Assembly (NCBI GenBank): GCA_027625915.1
Contig: JANTQA010000063.1
Coordinates: 6,591,501 to 6,655,500 of the forward strand
DNA length: 64,000 bases
Source of the DNA: Anaeramoeba flamelloides
Lineage: Eukaryota > Metamonada > Anaeramoebidae
Direction: 5' to 3'
Shown: positions 35,505-46,300 of the stretch, in pieces
Position numbering within the stretch: the first letter of the stretch is position 1
Layout of the letters: the number at the start of each line of letters is the position of its first letter
Notes under the pieces: model-generated
What the model saw: only the letters and a program-made list of their open reading frames with translations
Told to the model about the DNA's origin: nothing
Database searches by the model: none
Position numbers and translations under genes: made by a program

Positions 35505-38500
35505 TTAAATTTCTTTTTTTGTTTCGTTTATTAAATTACATAATTTCTGAGCTAATAATTTTGAACCAAAATCAAGAACTAAAGTTTTATTTTTCGAAAT
35601 TGATAATTGTAAAGTAGATTGTTTTTTTGGATTAATTGTACACTTTGTATGTTTTGAAATTGGAAAATCATTTTTCTCGCAAGGATCTAGTGAGAATTTT
35701 GATAAAATCAGCACTTGATTCTCGATATCAATTTTGAGAAAGGACTGTTTAGTAAAAAGATTAATACTTGAAGAAAGGATTTTTGAAATATAATTTGGGC
35801 TTACTTGTTCTTGAGAAACTTTCAAATGTTTGGATAATATTTTTAAATCGCTTCCCTCTTTAAGGTTGATATATAGTTTACCAAAGGTCTCTTTTAAATA
35901 TATGATAATAAATTCTTTTAGTATTGGTGTTGCTTGAATGAAGGTTTGATCAATTTTTGCAACGATTGTTGTTTCTTCATCTCTTTTTATTTTAATGGTT
36001 TGATCTTTGATAATAATTTCACCATTGCAAATATAATCGCCATATTTCTCTACTAAGGACATTGGGATTTTTACTTTATTTTTTTTATTTTCATTCTCAT
36101 CATCATTTGATTTGGAAGAATTATTATTTAATTTTTTATTATTTAATTTTTTGTTATTCAATTTTTTGTTATTCAATTTTTTATTATTTAATTCGTTATT
36201 ATTTAATTTTTCATCCTCTTTATTGTTACTTTTATCTTTCAATTCCTTTTTATTATGTAGAGTAGAAATTTCTTTAACATAAAGTTGCGAAAATTTTTCG
36301 CGATCTTGATTAGATTCAAATATTACATATAGTTCCTTCGAATTGATAACAATTCGTGAAGAATCCAATTGCTTTTTATGTTTTAAATGTTTAATTTTTG
36401 ATAATTCTGATTGTATTTTTGAAATTTTTAAATAAATTTTAATTTGATTGCCTCCAATAATTTGGATTTCCCCTTCTTCCAATATTTTAGTTTCCTTAAA
36501 CATTACTGAAACCCTAAATTTAACTATTGATTTTGCCTTTTCCCTTTTTATTTGAATGGGTTGTTTATTCTCGTGGTGGTGAGTATTACCTTTATTTTTA
36601 GTCCTATTATTTTTTTTTATTATTTTTTTCCTTCTCAATGGTTTTATGTGTTTTTTATTCCTTTTTTTTTTTGGTATTTTAAAAGCTGAGGCAGTTTTTG
36701 AACGATGAGAATGTTTCTCAGTTTCTTTTCTATATTCTGGGGAGGAAAAATATTGGTTTAATTGATGTGATGTCTTATTGCGGGGTGTCAAAGGTTGGGC
36801 CAGAGTCTCACTTGAATTCTTTTTTAATTTAGCCAATTTTAATATTTTGATAAATTTTTTTAAATCTTCATTTTTTTTGAAAGCAATCCTTATTTTATTT
36901 TTTTTTATTATCAATATTATTGGCTTTTTCTTTGGATAAAACAATATTTTATTTAAGTGTGTCTTGAATTTGTTTCCTTTTCTATCTTGCATTTCTATTT
37001 TATTATTATTAATGATTTTGATTTTTGTTTCCTTAAGGAATTTCCCCCTTGAATTAATTAAATAAATCATAAAAAGATTTATTTGTTGATCAATATCTAA
37101 TGGTACTTGTTTTCGTTTTGAATTTGTTAATGTGATTTTTGGTAATCTTAATTTTTTATTTTGGTGTCTTACTTTTAATTGTTTTTTGTTTTTATTAAAC
37201 GTTTCTTTAAATTTTTTACTCAATTGTATGTTCTGGAATTTCAAATAAGCCGATTTGTCTGAATATTTCATTTTAATAATGCGCTTTTTAGTTTTATGCC
37301 CTATTAAATAAACATCTTGTAATTGACAAGAAATTAATTGTTGATTTGGAATTGTTAAATTAATTGATTTTTGGGAAAGTATAATTTTGGAATTAGATTT
37401 CCATTTATGATCTTCACCAGAGGTCGAAATTAAAAATTCGTTTTCATTTTTCCTTTCCTTTTCTTTCTCCTTCTTCTTCACCTTTGCATTCTTTTTCACA
37501 TTCTCTTTTTCTCTTTTCTTGGTATTGTGCTTTTTGTTAACGTTTTCCTTTTTCTTAACATTTTCCTTTTTCTTAACATTTTCCTTTTTCTTAACATTTT
37601 CCTTTTTCTTAAAATTTTCCTTTTTTTTAACATTTTCCTTTTTCCAAGCGTGCTCCTTTTGCTTTTTATTATTTTTGTTTTTATCATTGTTTTGAATTTC
37701 TTTTTTTTCAAGATTTTTTTTTTTAGATTTCCCATTAATTTTTAATTTGGATTTTTTTTCTTTTATTTTAATTTTATTTATAATCTTTTTTTCATTGCGA
37801 TTTACTTCATTGTTTTCTTTAATGTCTTCGTCACTCCATTCTAAAACTTTCTCATCATCTTCACTGTTTTCATTTAAAAGGTCCTCTAATAAATCTTCTT
37901 TTTCTTTATTAATTTTGTTTTTATTTTCTTCACTGTTTTCTTTTTCCTTTGCTTTGTCATCATCTTCTTCTCCAATGTTTTGATTTAAAAGATCGTCTAA
38001 TAATTTTTCACTTTCTTCATCACCGATTTTGTTTTGTTCTTGATCTTGTCCGTCTTCTTCTTTATCTTCACTTTTTTCATTTAAAAGATCATTTAAAAAT
38101 TTGTCTTCATCTTCGGTTAAGCTTTTTTCCAATATTTTGTCTTCATTTTCTTGAATTTTGTCACTATTTTCGCTTTCCTCTGAATCGGTTTGTACACTTT
38201 CTAAATCAGAAGAAAAAGATAATGATGACGATGAAGTAAATGATCCTAAAATATTTTGTTCTTGTTCTTGTTTTTGTTTTTGTTCTTGTTTTTGTTCTTG
38301 TTTTGGATCTTGTTTTTGTTCTCTTTGATTTATTTCTTCGTTTGAATCTTCAACAATTTCGAAATCATATTCAACTTCGGATTCAGAGTTTTTTTCGAGA
38401 TTATGAAAACTACTTTTTTTTTCTTTTTCTTTTTCTTTTTCTTTTTCTTTTTCTTGATCTTTTTCTTTTTCTTGTTCTTTATGAAAATTCTCTACTTGTG

Positions 38501-39041
38501 GTAGCATTTCAGGAAATTGATCAAGATCAGAACTCTCGCTGTCTTGAATGATTTCAAACTCGCTTGCAGATTCACTCAAATTGTTATCTGATCCCAGCTC
38601 ACTTATGAAATCTTGTCTTTCATTTTCATTTTCTTTTTCTTTTTCTTTTTCTTTTTCTTTTTCTACATCCTCATCATCAGAGATTAATTCGTTTAAAAAA
38701 TCATTTTTTTCTTTATCTTGTTCGTCGTTGTCCGAGCTGATTTCAAAGACAAATTCTTCTTCTTCTTTTTCTTTTTCTGAAAGTATTATTGGTTTATCAG
38801 AAGAAAGGCAATAAACGCTTTCTCCTGATTTTAAAACAGAATTAATACGATCGCGACCGGACAACCTTTTCCCTGATTTGTCCTGTAGTGACGTTACTTG
38901 TTTTGAAGTAAAAGTATTGAGTAATTGGATTGTTGAGATCAAATTGTCTATGTTTTGTTTTTCATTTTGAATTGGGACATTTATTTGTTTGTCATCAAAA
39001 TGTGCAATAAGGTAAAATTGCGTGGACATTTTTATTGGCAA
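35505..39041 (-). CDS. Large acidic/basic protein with a ubiquitin-like N-terminus and apparent PH-like repeats (1178 aa)
   Basis: Family not recognised; function unknown. Residues 1-85 (from MPIKMSTQFYLIAHFDDKQI to SGESVYCLSS) have the strand/helix spacing of a ubiquitin-like or PB1-type fold. About 90-440 is Glu/Asp/Lys/Ser low complexity with EKEKEK and QEQKQ runs. About 465-515 has six tandem KKKENV-type hexamers. The C-terminal half appears to hold about five similar units of 80-95 aa, starting near 535, 650, 838, 995 and 1085. Each alternates beta-type strands and ends in an aromatic helix (KYSDKSAYLKFQNIQLSKKF; IRIAFKKNEDLKKFIKIL; LYVIFESNQDREKFSQLY; LYINLKEGSDLKILSKHL; LVLDFGSKLLAQKLCNLI), the pattern of PH-like domains. 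Single exon, TAA stop. No membrane segment. Likely cytoplasmic scaffold (inference). Confidence 0.75.
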   Translation of the reverse strand: MPIKMSTQFYLIAHFDDKQINVPIQNEKQNIDNLISTIQLLNTFTSKQVTSLQDKSGKRLSGRDRINSVLKSGESVYCLSSDKPIILSEKEKEEEEFVFEISSDNDEQDKEKNDFLNELISDDEDVEKEKEKEKEKENENERQDFISELGSDNNLSESASEFEIIQDSESSDLDQFPEMLPQVENFHKEQEKEKDQEKEKEKEKEKEKKSSFHNLEKNSESEVEYDFEIVEDSNEEINQREQKQDPKQEQKQEQKQKQEQEQNILGSFTSSSSLSFSSDLESVQTDSEESENSDKIQENEDKILEKSLTEDEDKFLNDLLNEKSEDKEEDGQDQEQNKIGDEESEKLLDDLLNQNIGEEDDDKAKEKENSEENKNKINKEKEDLLEDLLNENSEDDEKVLEWSDEDIKENNEVNRNEKKIINKIKIKEKKSKLKINGKSKKKNLEKKEIQNNDKNKNNKKQKEHAWKKENVKKKENFKKKENVKKKENVKKKENVKKKENVNKKHNTKKREKENVKKNAKVKKKEKEKERKNENEFLISTSGEDHKWKSNSKIILSQKSINLTIPNQQLISCQLQDVYLIGHKTKKRIIKMKYSDKSAYLKFQNIQLSKKFKETFNKNKKQLKVRHQNKKLRLPKITLTNSKRKQVPLDIDQQINLFMIYLINSRGKFLKETKIKIINNNKIEMQDRKGNKFKTHLNKILFYPKKKPIILIIKKNKIRIAFKKNEDLKKFIKILKLAKLKKNSSETLAQPLTPRNKTSHQLNQYFSSPEYRKETEKHSHRSKTASAFKIPKKKRNKKHIKPLRRKKIIKKNNRTKNKGNTHHHENKQPIQIKREKAKSIVKFRVSVMFKETKILEEGEIQIIGGNQIKIYLKISKIQSELSKIKHLKHKKQLDSSRIVINSKELYVIFESNQDREKFSQLYVKEISTLHNKKELKDKSNNKEDEKLNNNELNNKKLNNKKLNNKKLNNKKLNNNSSKSNDDENENKKNKVKIPMSLVEKYGDYICNGEIIIKDQTIKIKRDEETTIVAKIDQTFIQATPILKEFIIIYLKETFGKLYINLKEGSDLKILSKHLKVSQEQVSPNYISKILSSSINLFTKQSFLKIDIENQVLILSKFSLDPCEKNDFPISKHTKCTINPKKQSTLQLSISKNKTLVLDFGSKLLAQKLCNLINETKKEI

Positions 39042-40854
39042 GGAACAGTGTTAAAATCTTTTTGTAAATTTGGTTTTTTGGTTGTTGTATTTTTGTGAAG
39101 TGGATTTGTTAAAATCCAAGGATTAATTAGAATGTAAAAAAAAAGAAAAAAATGATTCCCAAACATTTTTGGAAAAATAGAGTAAAAAAACCTCAGGTAA
39201 AGTTTCCTTTAAAAACGGTTTTTTATTTAGTGTTAATTTGGTTTTTGGTTACACTTTGAAACAACAAATTTTTATCATTCAAGAAAAAAATGTATTGTTT
39301 TCTCAGCAAATTCTAGAGTAGTGCTGAGAAGAAACTTGAAATAAATAAGATCTTTCCGAATGAATAACATAAGAGAAGGAGTGTTAGAGGTTAACAGATC
39401 TAGTTTTGAAATCATGCAAAATAAAATCAACGACAATGGATCTTTTCAAAAAAAGCAATAAGTCAAGCAAGAACACTTCTTTAAGTATAAATTCGAAATT
39501 ATTTCATTAATCTTGGAGAAAAAACTACACAAATTCTAAGTAGTAAATACTTTTTTGTTTGGAAGTTACTTTTAATTAAAAGATAAGTTGTGATTGCAAA
39601 AGAAAAAGCAGATCTCGATATTCAATGTTTTCATTCAAAAATTCTTTCACATTTTGTGAATAATTCAAAATATTTCACAAAAGTTAAATTGATAACAACT
39701 TTAGTGTTTGGGTTAGCTGTATGCTCTTTGGATTCTTTCTCCATTCTAGTGTCTTTTTAAAATGATTTTTGGATAAAAAAAATGCTTTTGTTGGATCTGC
39801 ATATTTTGCTTAATTTTTAAAAATAAGATTGTAAAACAAAAGTAAGGATATTTTCCTTCGACTTTCCAAAATAAACAAACAAAAAAACATAATAAATCAT
39901 AACTGATTTACAAAATTAAACAATTAAATTTGACATTGTTTTATGTAAGAATGGTAAATAGCTGAATGAAAAATTTTCACCATTTATTTTGTAACAAATA
40001 GTAAATTGAAAAAAACATACACTTTGGGGCTGAGGGAACTATGTCTTTACAAAAACCTATAAAAAAACATTCGTTTGTAAAAATTAAGTTTTTTTGTGTT
40101 CTTTCGTGTTGATTGTAAAATTTTTCATATTCTTGTTTGAGAAGATCCTTTTTTTAAAAATTTTTGGTTTTATAGTTGGAATTTATCCTTTTCTTTGAAA
40201 ATATCGAGAACAACGGTACTCCTACTTTATGTTATTGATTTACATGAGTACCCTTGACAGAACAGACTAGAAGTTTTGAGTTTTATTGTTTTTTATTTAA
40301 AAAGAGCTTGTTACACTTCGGTTGACATTTCAGGAAAATTATTAATCTAAAAAAAATTTCAAACTGTAGCTTGAGAATATTCACTTTGAAATTTTTCCAA
40401 GAAAAAAAGAAATTGGGGTGGGGTTTTTGGTATTATATAGCTTGTTTTTTTGTTTATGTCAATCAGTTTTGTGGAGAGAATTAATAAATATGTTTGATCA
40501 AGAGAATTTTTTCCTTAAAAAGTCTAAATACTTGCTATTTCAACTTATAAGATAGAAGTTTTCAAGGAAATTATAGGTAGAGAAAATCACCAATTAAAGT
40601 ACATTTTTTGGAATTTTTTTTTACTCAAATTATTTTCCTTGAATTTGAATTTATGTCTTAATTTGATTTTTCATGGGCCAACGATTTTGAAACGGGGTTT
40701 TATATATATATCAAATTGATTTTATAAAAATTATAAATTTCCTAATTTATATAAAAAATATCAAAGATACAAAATCCAAGATTAACAACTTACCATAAAA
40801 ACCAATAGTTTCATTCATACTTTTCATTTCTTGTTGAAAACTACTTTTCCAAAA
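39042..40854. other. Spacer with one small coding-like stretch
   Basis: On the plus strand an ATG at 39360 gives MNNIREGVLEVNRSSFEIMQ, then NKINDNGSFQKKQ, TAA (39459-39461). The same frame stays open for 25 more codons (VKQEHFFKYKFEIISLIL...) to TAA at 39537. It looks like a short relic, again broken by a TAA. Nothing else recognised. Confidence 0.35.
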
Positions 40855-41390
40855 AATTATTTAAAATATTTTTGTTTCAAAATAGACTTTTCATTTTTTT
40901 TTTTTGTAATAAATAAATTATTAACCTATTTTTAAAGAAACAAGGTAAATAGATTTTCAATATTCCTAATTAAAATCCAATGTGAATTAAACATTTGAAT
41001 ATCTAAAATAGTAAGTTATAATGAATCAATTTTTATTAATAATCCATTTTTTTTAATTGTAAGATATATTATTGCAATAAAAGATCAAAAAATTTCTGAT
41101 CTCAATTATATATGATTTTTTTTTTTTCGCGTAAAACAATCCATGAGTATTGTTTTCTTTTTGATATGAACAATTGTTTTCTTAAATTCTTTAATCTTAA
41201 TAAAATTTCTCATAGAAGTGAAAACCATTAACTAAATTTTATTTTTATAAAGAATTAATTGTATCCTTGCCAATTATACATTTTTTCGTATTAAAATTGG
41301 CTTTTCGAGGTTTTGTAGAAAAAAAAATTATTAATTGTTTTTTTTCATTTTTTGGAAATATTTTGATTTTAGGCAGTGAAAAAAATACCT
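40855..41390 (+). repeat. MITE family E, partial and diverged copy
   Basis: Shares aaaatagacttttc, aatttctgatctcaatt and ttcattttttggaaatatttt with the other E copies but lacks clear ends. Confidence 0.5.
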
Positions 41391-41450
41391 AACATAATTG
41401 TTAATTCTGAATATTTTAAGCACAATTGTTTAATAATTTCATTTATATTC

Positions 41451-41852
41451 AATCAAATCCTTTTTATAAATAACCAATTTTTTTATGAGCCAATTAATAA
41501 ACCTACCTAAATTCATTAAAGCAAGGTTTCTAGAATACTCAAAAAACGTTTGATAGCCAAAGTAGATCAACTTTTTTTGTAAAACAATAGAGTTTTATTG
41601 AGGTTTACTAGAGTTTTGAAAATGATAATTTTTATTCTTGTTTTTTGATTGATTGAAGGGTGTTTTGAACAATGCAATTTCATTAACTATCATTCTAATA
41701 AGTGGGCAAGTTATTCTTTTTAAAAGTTTGATTCTTAAAAAAAAAAGGTTTTGATTTTAAATAAATGTGATTAAACATCAATTTACCTAATATTCACAAT
41801 TAAAAATCTTGTCCTGGATTATTTTCATTTCAGGTATTTTTTTCACTACCTA
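41451..41852 (+). repeat. Repeat family F, copy 2
   Basis: Same orientation and block order as 22961-23356: tcaaatcctttttataaata, agagttttattgaggtttac, tctaataagtgggcaag, caggtatttttttcactac. Confidence 0.7.
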
Positions 41853-42163
41853 TTATGTTATGATAAGCAAACAAAAACTACTGGTTCAATAAATATTTAT
41901 ATTTCACTAAATTTATATTTATCATTTGATGAATAGAACTGCTTAAAAGGAGAAATATAATTTCAAAAATAAAAAAAAAAAAACACTTTTTTGGAAATAC
42001 CTTATAAAAATAAAAAAAAAAAATAATAATTCAATAAAAAATATTTAAACTTGTATTAATACATCTTTGTTTACAATCAAAATTAATTAAATCAAATTAA
42101 TAAAAAGAATAATAACATATATATGATATTAGGGATATATATATATATAACATTATTGAATAA
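41853..42163. other. 3' flank of YAK1 with an AT microsatellite
   Basis: AT-rich; alternating AT near 42118-42150. No gene. Confidence 0.5.
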
Positions 42164-43330
42164 TTAATTTTCTAATAAACGCTTTCTACTAAATTCGCGT
42201 TTTTCATTTAAATAATTATAAGGAAGTTTTAATTCTTTTTTTTTTTTTTTTTTTTTTGAATGAACTTTCCCCATTGAAACTGATCTATTATAAAGATCTT
42301 GATTAACTTTAGCAACCTTTTTCCCATTGATTTTAAATTTTTTTTTTTTTTTTTTAGTATTAAAGGATTTGGAACGCTTTTCTTTGTCATAAAACTTTTT
42401 TTTAATTATTAAAGTTTTTCTTTTTGTTGCTCTAATTTTACCATATTTAGTTTTTCTCTTTTTCTTCTTCTTGCTTTGGTATTTCTTATTATTGATTTTA
42501 AAATGATTTTTGTTGTTAAAGTAATTAGCTGAAGTTTTTTCCTTTAATGATCGTTTTTTTAAAAATTCTTGTAGTATTCTTTCTGATTGTTTTTTTGTTT
42601 GTTCATTATTTGTTTTATTGATCATTGTTGAGGTTAATAATGTATTCCCAGAATTATTTTCTCCAAATAATTCATCAAATTCTTCTAATTCATCAATAAT
42701 TTGCTCTTTACTGTTATTTTTGTTCTTATTGTTGTCATTTCTGCTGTTGTTCACATTCTCATCTTCACCACCATTCTCGTTAATATTATTGTTCTCATTC
42801 CCATTTCGACTTCCATTTCCATTTCCATTTCCATTTTTATTCTCGTTCTCCTTTTCATTCTCGTTTCCCTTCTCATTTTCATCATTATTTTCAATTTTGA
42901 TTCGAATATTTTGATCACTGATATTTTCAACAGACAATTGTGTCATTCCCGATTTAATTTGATTAATTGAAGAAGAAACAAAACCACATTTTTCAACAAG
43001 TTTTTTTTCAATTTCCCTAATAATTGATTTTGATTCAAAAGAATTTGGGGAATATTTTTTTCTTTTTCGATCCCTTTTTGGTATAAATTTATCCGTAAAC
43101 GGTTTACCCGTGAAAAATGGGTGCTGGTAGGCTTCCTTGGCATTCCATCTAACGTCTGGGTCAATTTGTAATAAACCTTCAAGCAAATCAATAAGAATTA
43201 ATTTCCTTTTTTGGTCTTTTTCAAATTCTTCTTTTGTTATGTTTTTTTTTAATTGGCAATTTAAAATAATTTCTTTAAGCGTTGTATAATTAAAAATTTT
43301 TCTTGTTTTTTCAAAAGAAATTCGATTTTC
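42164..43330 (-). CDS. YAK1: YAK1 exon (last): end of kinase domain and Asn/Lys-rich tail
   Basis: Starts after ACAG at GAAAATCGA, in phase 0, with KIFNYTTLKEIIL then LIDLLEGLLQIDPDVRWNAK and HPFFTGKPF, the end of the kinase C-lobe. The remaining about 300 residues are Asn/Glu then Lys-rich. TAA stop. Confidence 0.9.
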   Translation of the reverse strand, partial: ENRISFEKTRKIFNYTTLKEIILNCQLKKNITKEEFEKDQKRKLILIDLLEGLLQIDPDVRWNAKEAYQHPFFTGKPFTDKFIPKRDRKRKKYSPNSFESKSIIREIEKKLVEKCGFVSSSINQIKSGMTQLSVENISDQNIRIKIENNDENEKGNENEKENENKNGNGNGNGSRNGNENNNINENGGEDENVNNSRNDNNKNKNNSKEQIIDELEEFDELFGENNSGNTLLTSTMINKTNNEQTKKQSERILQEFLKKRSLKEKTSANYFNNKNHFKINNKKYQSKKKKKRKTKYGKIRATKRKTLIIKKKFYDKEKRSKSFNTKKKKKKFKINGKKVAKVNQDLYNRSVSMGKVHSKKKKKKKELKLPYNYLNEKREFSRKRLLEN

Positions 43331-46300
43331 CTGTATTATTATTATTATTTTAATTATTAGAATTATTTTTAGTTTAAATTATTATTTCAAAAAAAAAAAA
43401 AAACGAAAAGAAAAGAAAATTTTACAATTGAATATTGTTCTCTTGATTTAAGTATATATTGATTATCAATGAAATCATAATATCTTTTCGTTACCCTGCC
43501 ATTCTCTACCATTTCTTTTGGTATATTCCTAATTAAACCATTCAAATAATAATAAAATTAAAAAAAAATTAAAAAATAGTTGAAGAAATCAATTAGATTT
43601 TTGTTTTATTTTTATATAATTGTTAATTATTAAAATTAATTATGTTATAATAAATACTGGTTATATTCAAGGTGTTTTCAAAAAAGTGTGTTTTTTTATT
43701 TTTTATATTTCAAATTACATTTCACCTTTTAAGTCGTTCTATTTGTAAAATGTATAATACCAAATTAAGTGAAATATTAATATTAATTGAATCAATGACT
43801 ATAGTATTTTATTTCCAAAATTCATTGAAATATTTCCAAAAAATGAAAAAAAAAAATGATAATTTTTTTGGTAAAAACCATGTACAACCAATTAATTTCA
43901 ATAAGAAAATGGGTAATATGGTAAGTACACATACAATTTGTTATAACAATAAAACAGAGTTATAAGTTTTTCCTTATATTGGAAATTTTGTCAATATTAA
44001 ATCTCTTATGAAAACGATTTTTTCGATCATCAAACAAAAAAATAATACATAGCAATTTTCAACCTTGACAATATCATATAAAATCGAGATCAGAAACTTT
44101 AAATATCTTTTGTTTCAATAATGTTTTACTAACAAATGAATTTAATTATTATTCAGAATCGATAAATAATTGTTAATGATTTTGTATATTTAAACAGTTT
44201 TATGAGGATTGGGTTTAATAAAGATATTTGAAAATAACATTTTCCCTCTTTTTTGGAAATAAACTAAATTCGAAAAATTTTGGCACAGTTTATACAGTTG
44301 AAAGAATAGCAATACTTCACTTTACATTCAATTTGGGAATAATTTTGATTTTACAAAATATTTCATTTTTTGTCTTTTTTGTTTTGTTTTCATTTCCCTT
44401 TTTTCCAGTTACGTAATCTGTTTGGTTAGATCTGGAACTTTTTTTCAATGGTTGGTAGAAGGTTAGTTTTGAGTTTGTTAAATATAAAAATCACATACAA
44501 TTAGTTGATGATATCTTATCATTTGATCGATCAACAATTGTTGGTGAAATTTCAACAAATTTAGTTTTACAATTTTTTTGTTCCACTCGTTTCATTATTT
44601 TGGACACAGAGATTTTGATTTTTTTCGTTTTGGATTTTTTTCTTTTATTTGGATTAAAATAATTACTTATAAAAACATTAATACTATCTAACTTAAATGT
44701 GGTTTAATAATACATTTGGAAAAATATAATAAATTATGTTTTTTTTTACCAATTTTTGATTTTGGGTGTGTCAAAAATTTTGAAATGGTGTTTAGCTTAG
44801 TTACGATTGTAATAAAATTTAATCAGATTAGGGGTTTAAATATGATAAAATAGTAAAAAAATATAGCAATAATAACTTTATCAGACTGTTCTACCACCTT
44901 ATTTCTTTTTTCTAAATATCCTTTTTTACAATTTTTTTTTCTAATTAACAGAAAAAAAAAACACCAAGTTAAAGATTTATCCCCTTCACTAACTTTATGT
45001 ATCTTCTTCTTTGGAACCTTCCACAGCAATAATATAAATTTTAATATGTAACTTTTGTTCTTTCTAAACGTTCATTTTTTAAAATATAATGAAAATATTT
45101 ACTATTTTTCAAAAATTTTGACTCACTTTATAATGCTATTAGAAGTAGCTTTGAAGTGTTTAATCTTATATTCTGATCAAAATAAATTTTCAATTTTAGA
45201 TAAGAAATTTTTTTTCTAATTTCATCAAATTTTTGTTTTCCTCAATCAAAATCATTTTTTCGAATTTATTTAAATTTTTGTTTTTCTTTTTCTTTTTCTT
45301 TTTCTTTTTATCCAAATTTTTTCTAATATTTCGATTTCTTGTTATTTCCTTTTTTTTTTTTTTCGATAATTTTTTTTTTGCAAAAATTCTTGTGGAAAAA
45401 AAAAATAAATCTTCGAAAAGACAAATAATCACTATGAAAATTGTTGCTATGAAATGTCTTCTAAAATGAATTATATTGATAAGTAAAAAATCTTCTTGAA
45501 TAACCTTTTTTAATTGAAATTTGAGTAATAAAAAATCCATAAGATTCATTTCAAAAATTGTGATTTCACTTTTTTTTAGTTTTTGGTTTAATTTTTTTTT
45601 TAATTTTTAAAATATCAGGCTTTTATCGATTTAGAATGACTTAAAAGTGAATTGCAAACCAAATTTAAATTATTCATTGTTCTTCGATACGGAATTATAT
45701 ATATATATATATATATATATATTCGATTTAATATTTCATCTGTGAGCTACAATTTTTGAAATGGTGTCTAATTTTAAAATTTTCTTAATATTTTCATTAT
45801 TAGGTTGATAATGTCTAAATATTCGAAATATTTTTTTTTATATTTACCCAATCTTAAGGACTACGTTTGGCAATTTACCAAATTGTCTCAAGATCCTTTG
45901 TTTCAATTCCATTGAATATGTGAATCTATGACCATGGAAATATTTTCCAATTTTAATCAAAAAATCATTTTATGTGAATTTTTAATGAAAAATGAATAAG
46001 AAATTTTGAGATACGTACTCTCGAACACCCTGATTAAGGAACGTAAAAAATGAAAAAGAAAAATAATCACAATTTTCATGACTAAAAAAAGATGATCATT
46101 TAAAACACTTTCAATAAACAACCCTAACTTTCAAAGATCGCGTGTATATGAGTTTTGATTATTGGGCTGCCTGCACAATTCCACAAATCATAGCAATTCT
46201 TCCAAAAGAATTGTGATCTTGTCTTCGTATTTTTGGTTTTTCTTTTTTTGCTTTTTCTTGAATTGATTTTCCGAAGAACTCTTTCAAGGAAGGTATTCAC

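Noticed and set aside
37527-38814. Plus-strand Phe/Leu/Ser-rich frames in the 35.5-39 kb gene
   Set aside because: Antisense of Lys/Glu runs. The transmembrane look comes from TTT/CTT repeats.
42618-42970. Plus-strand Ser/Phe-rich frames near 42.8 kb
   Set aside because: Antisense of the Asn/Glu-rich tail of YAK1.
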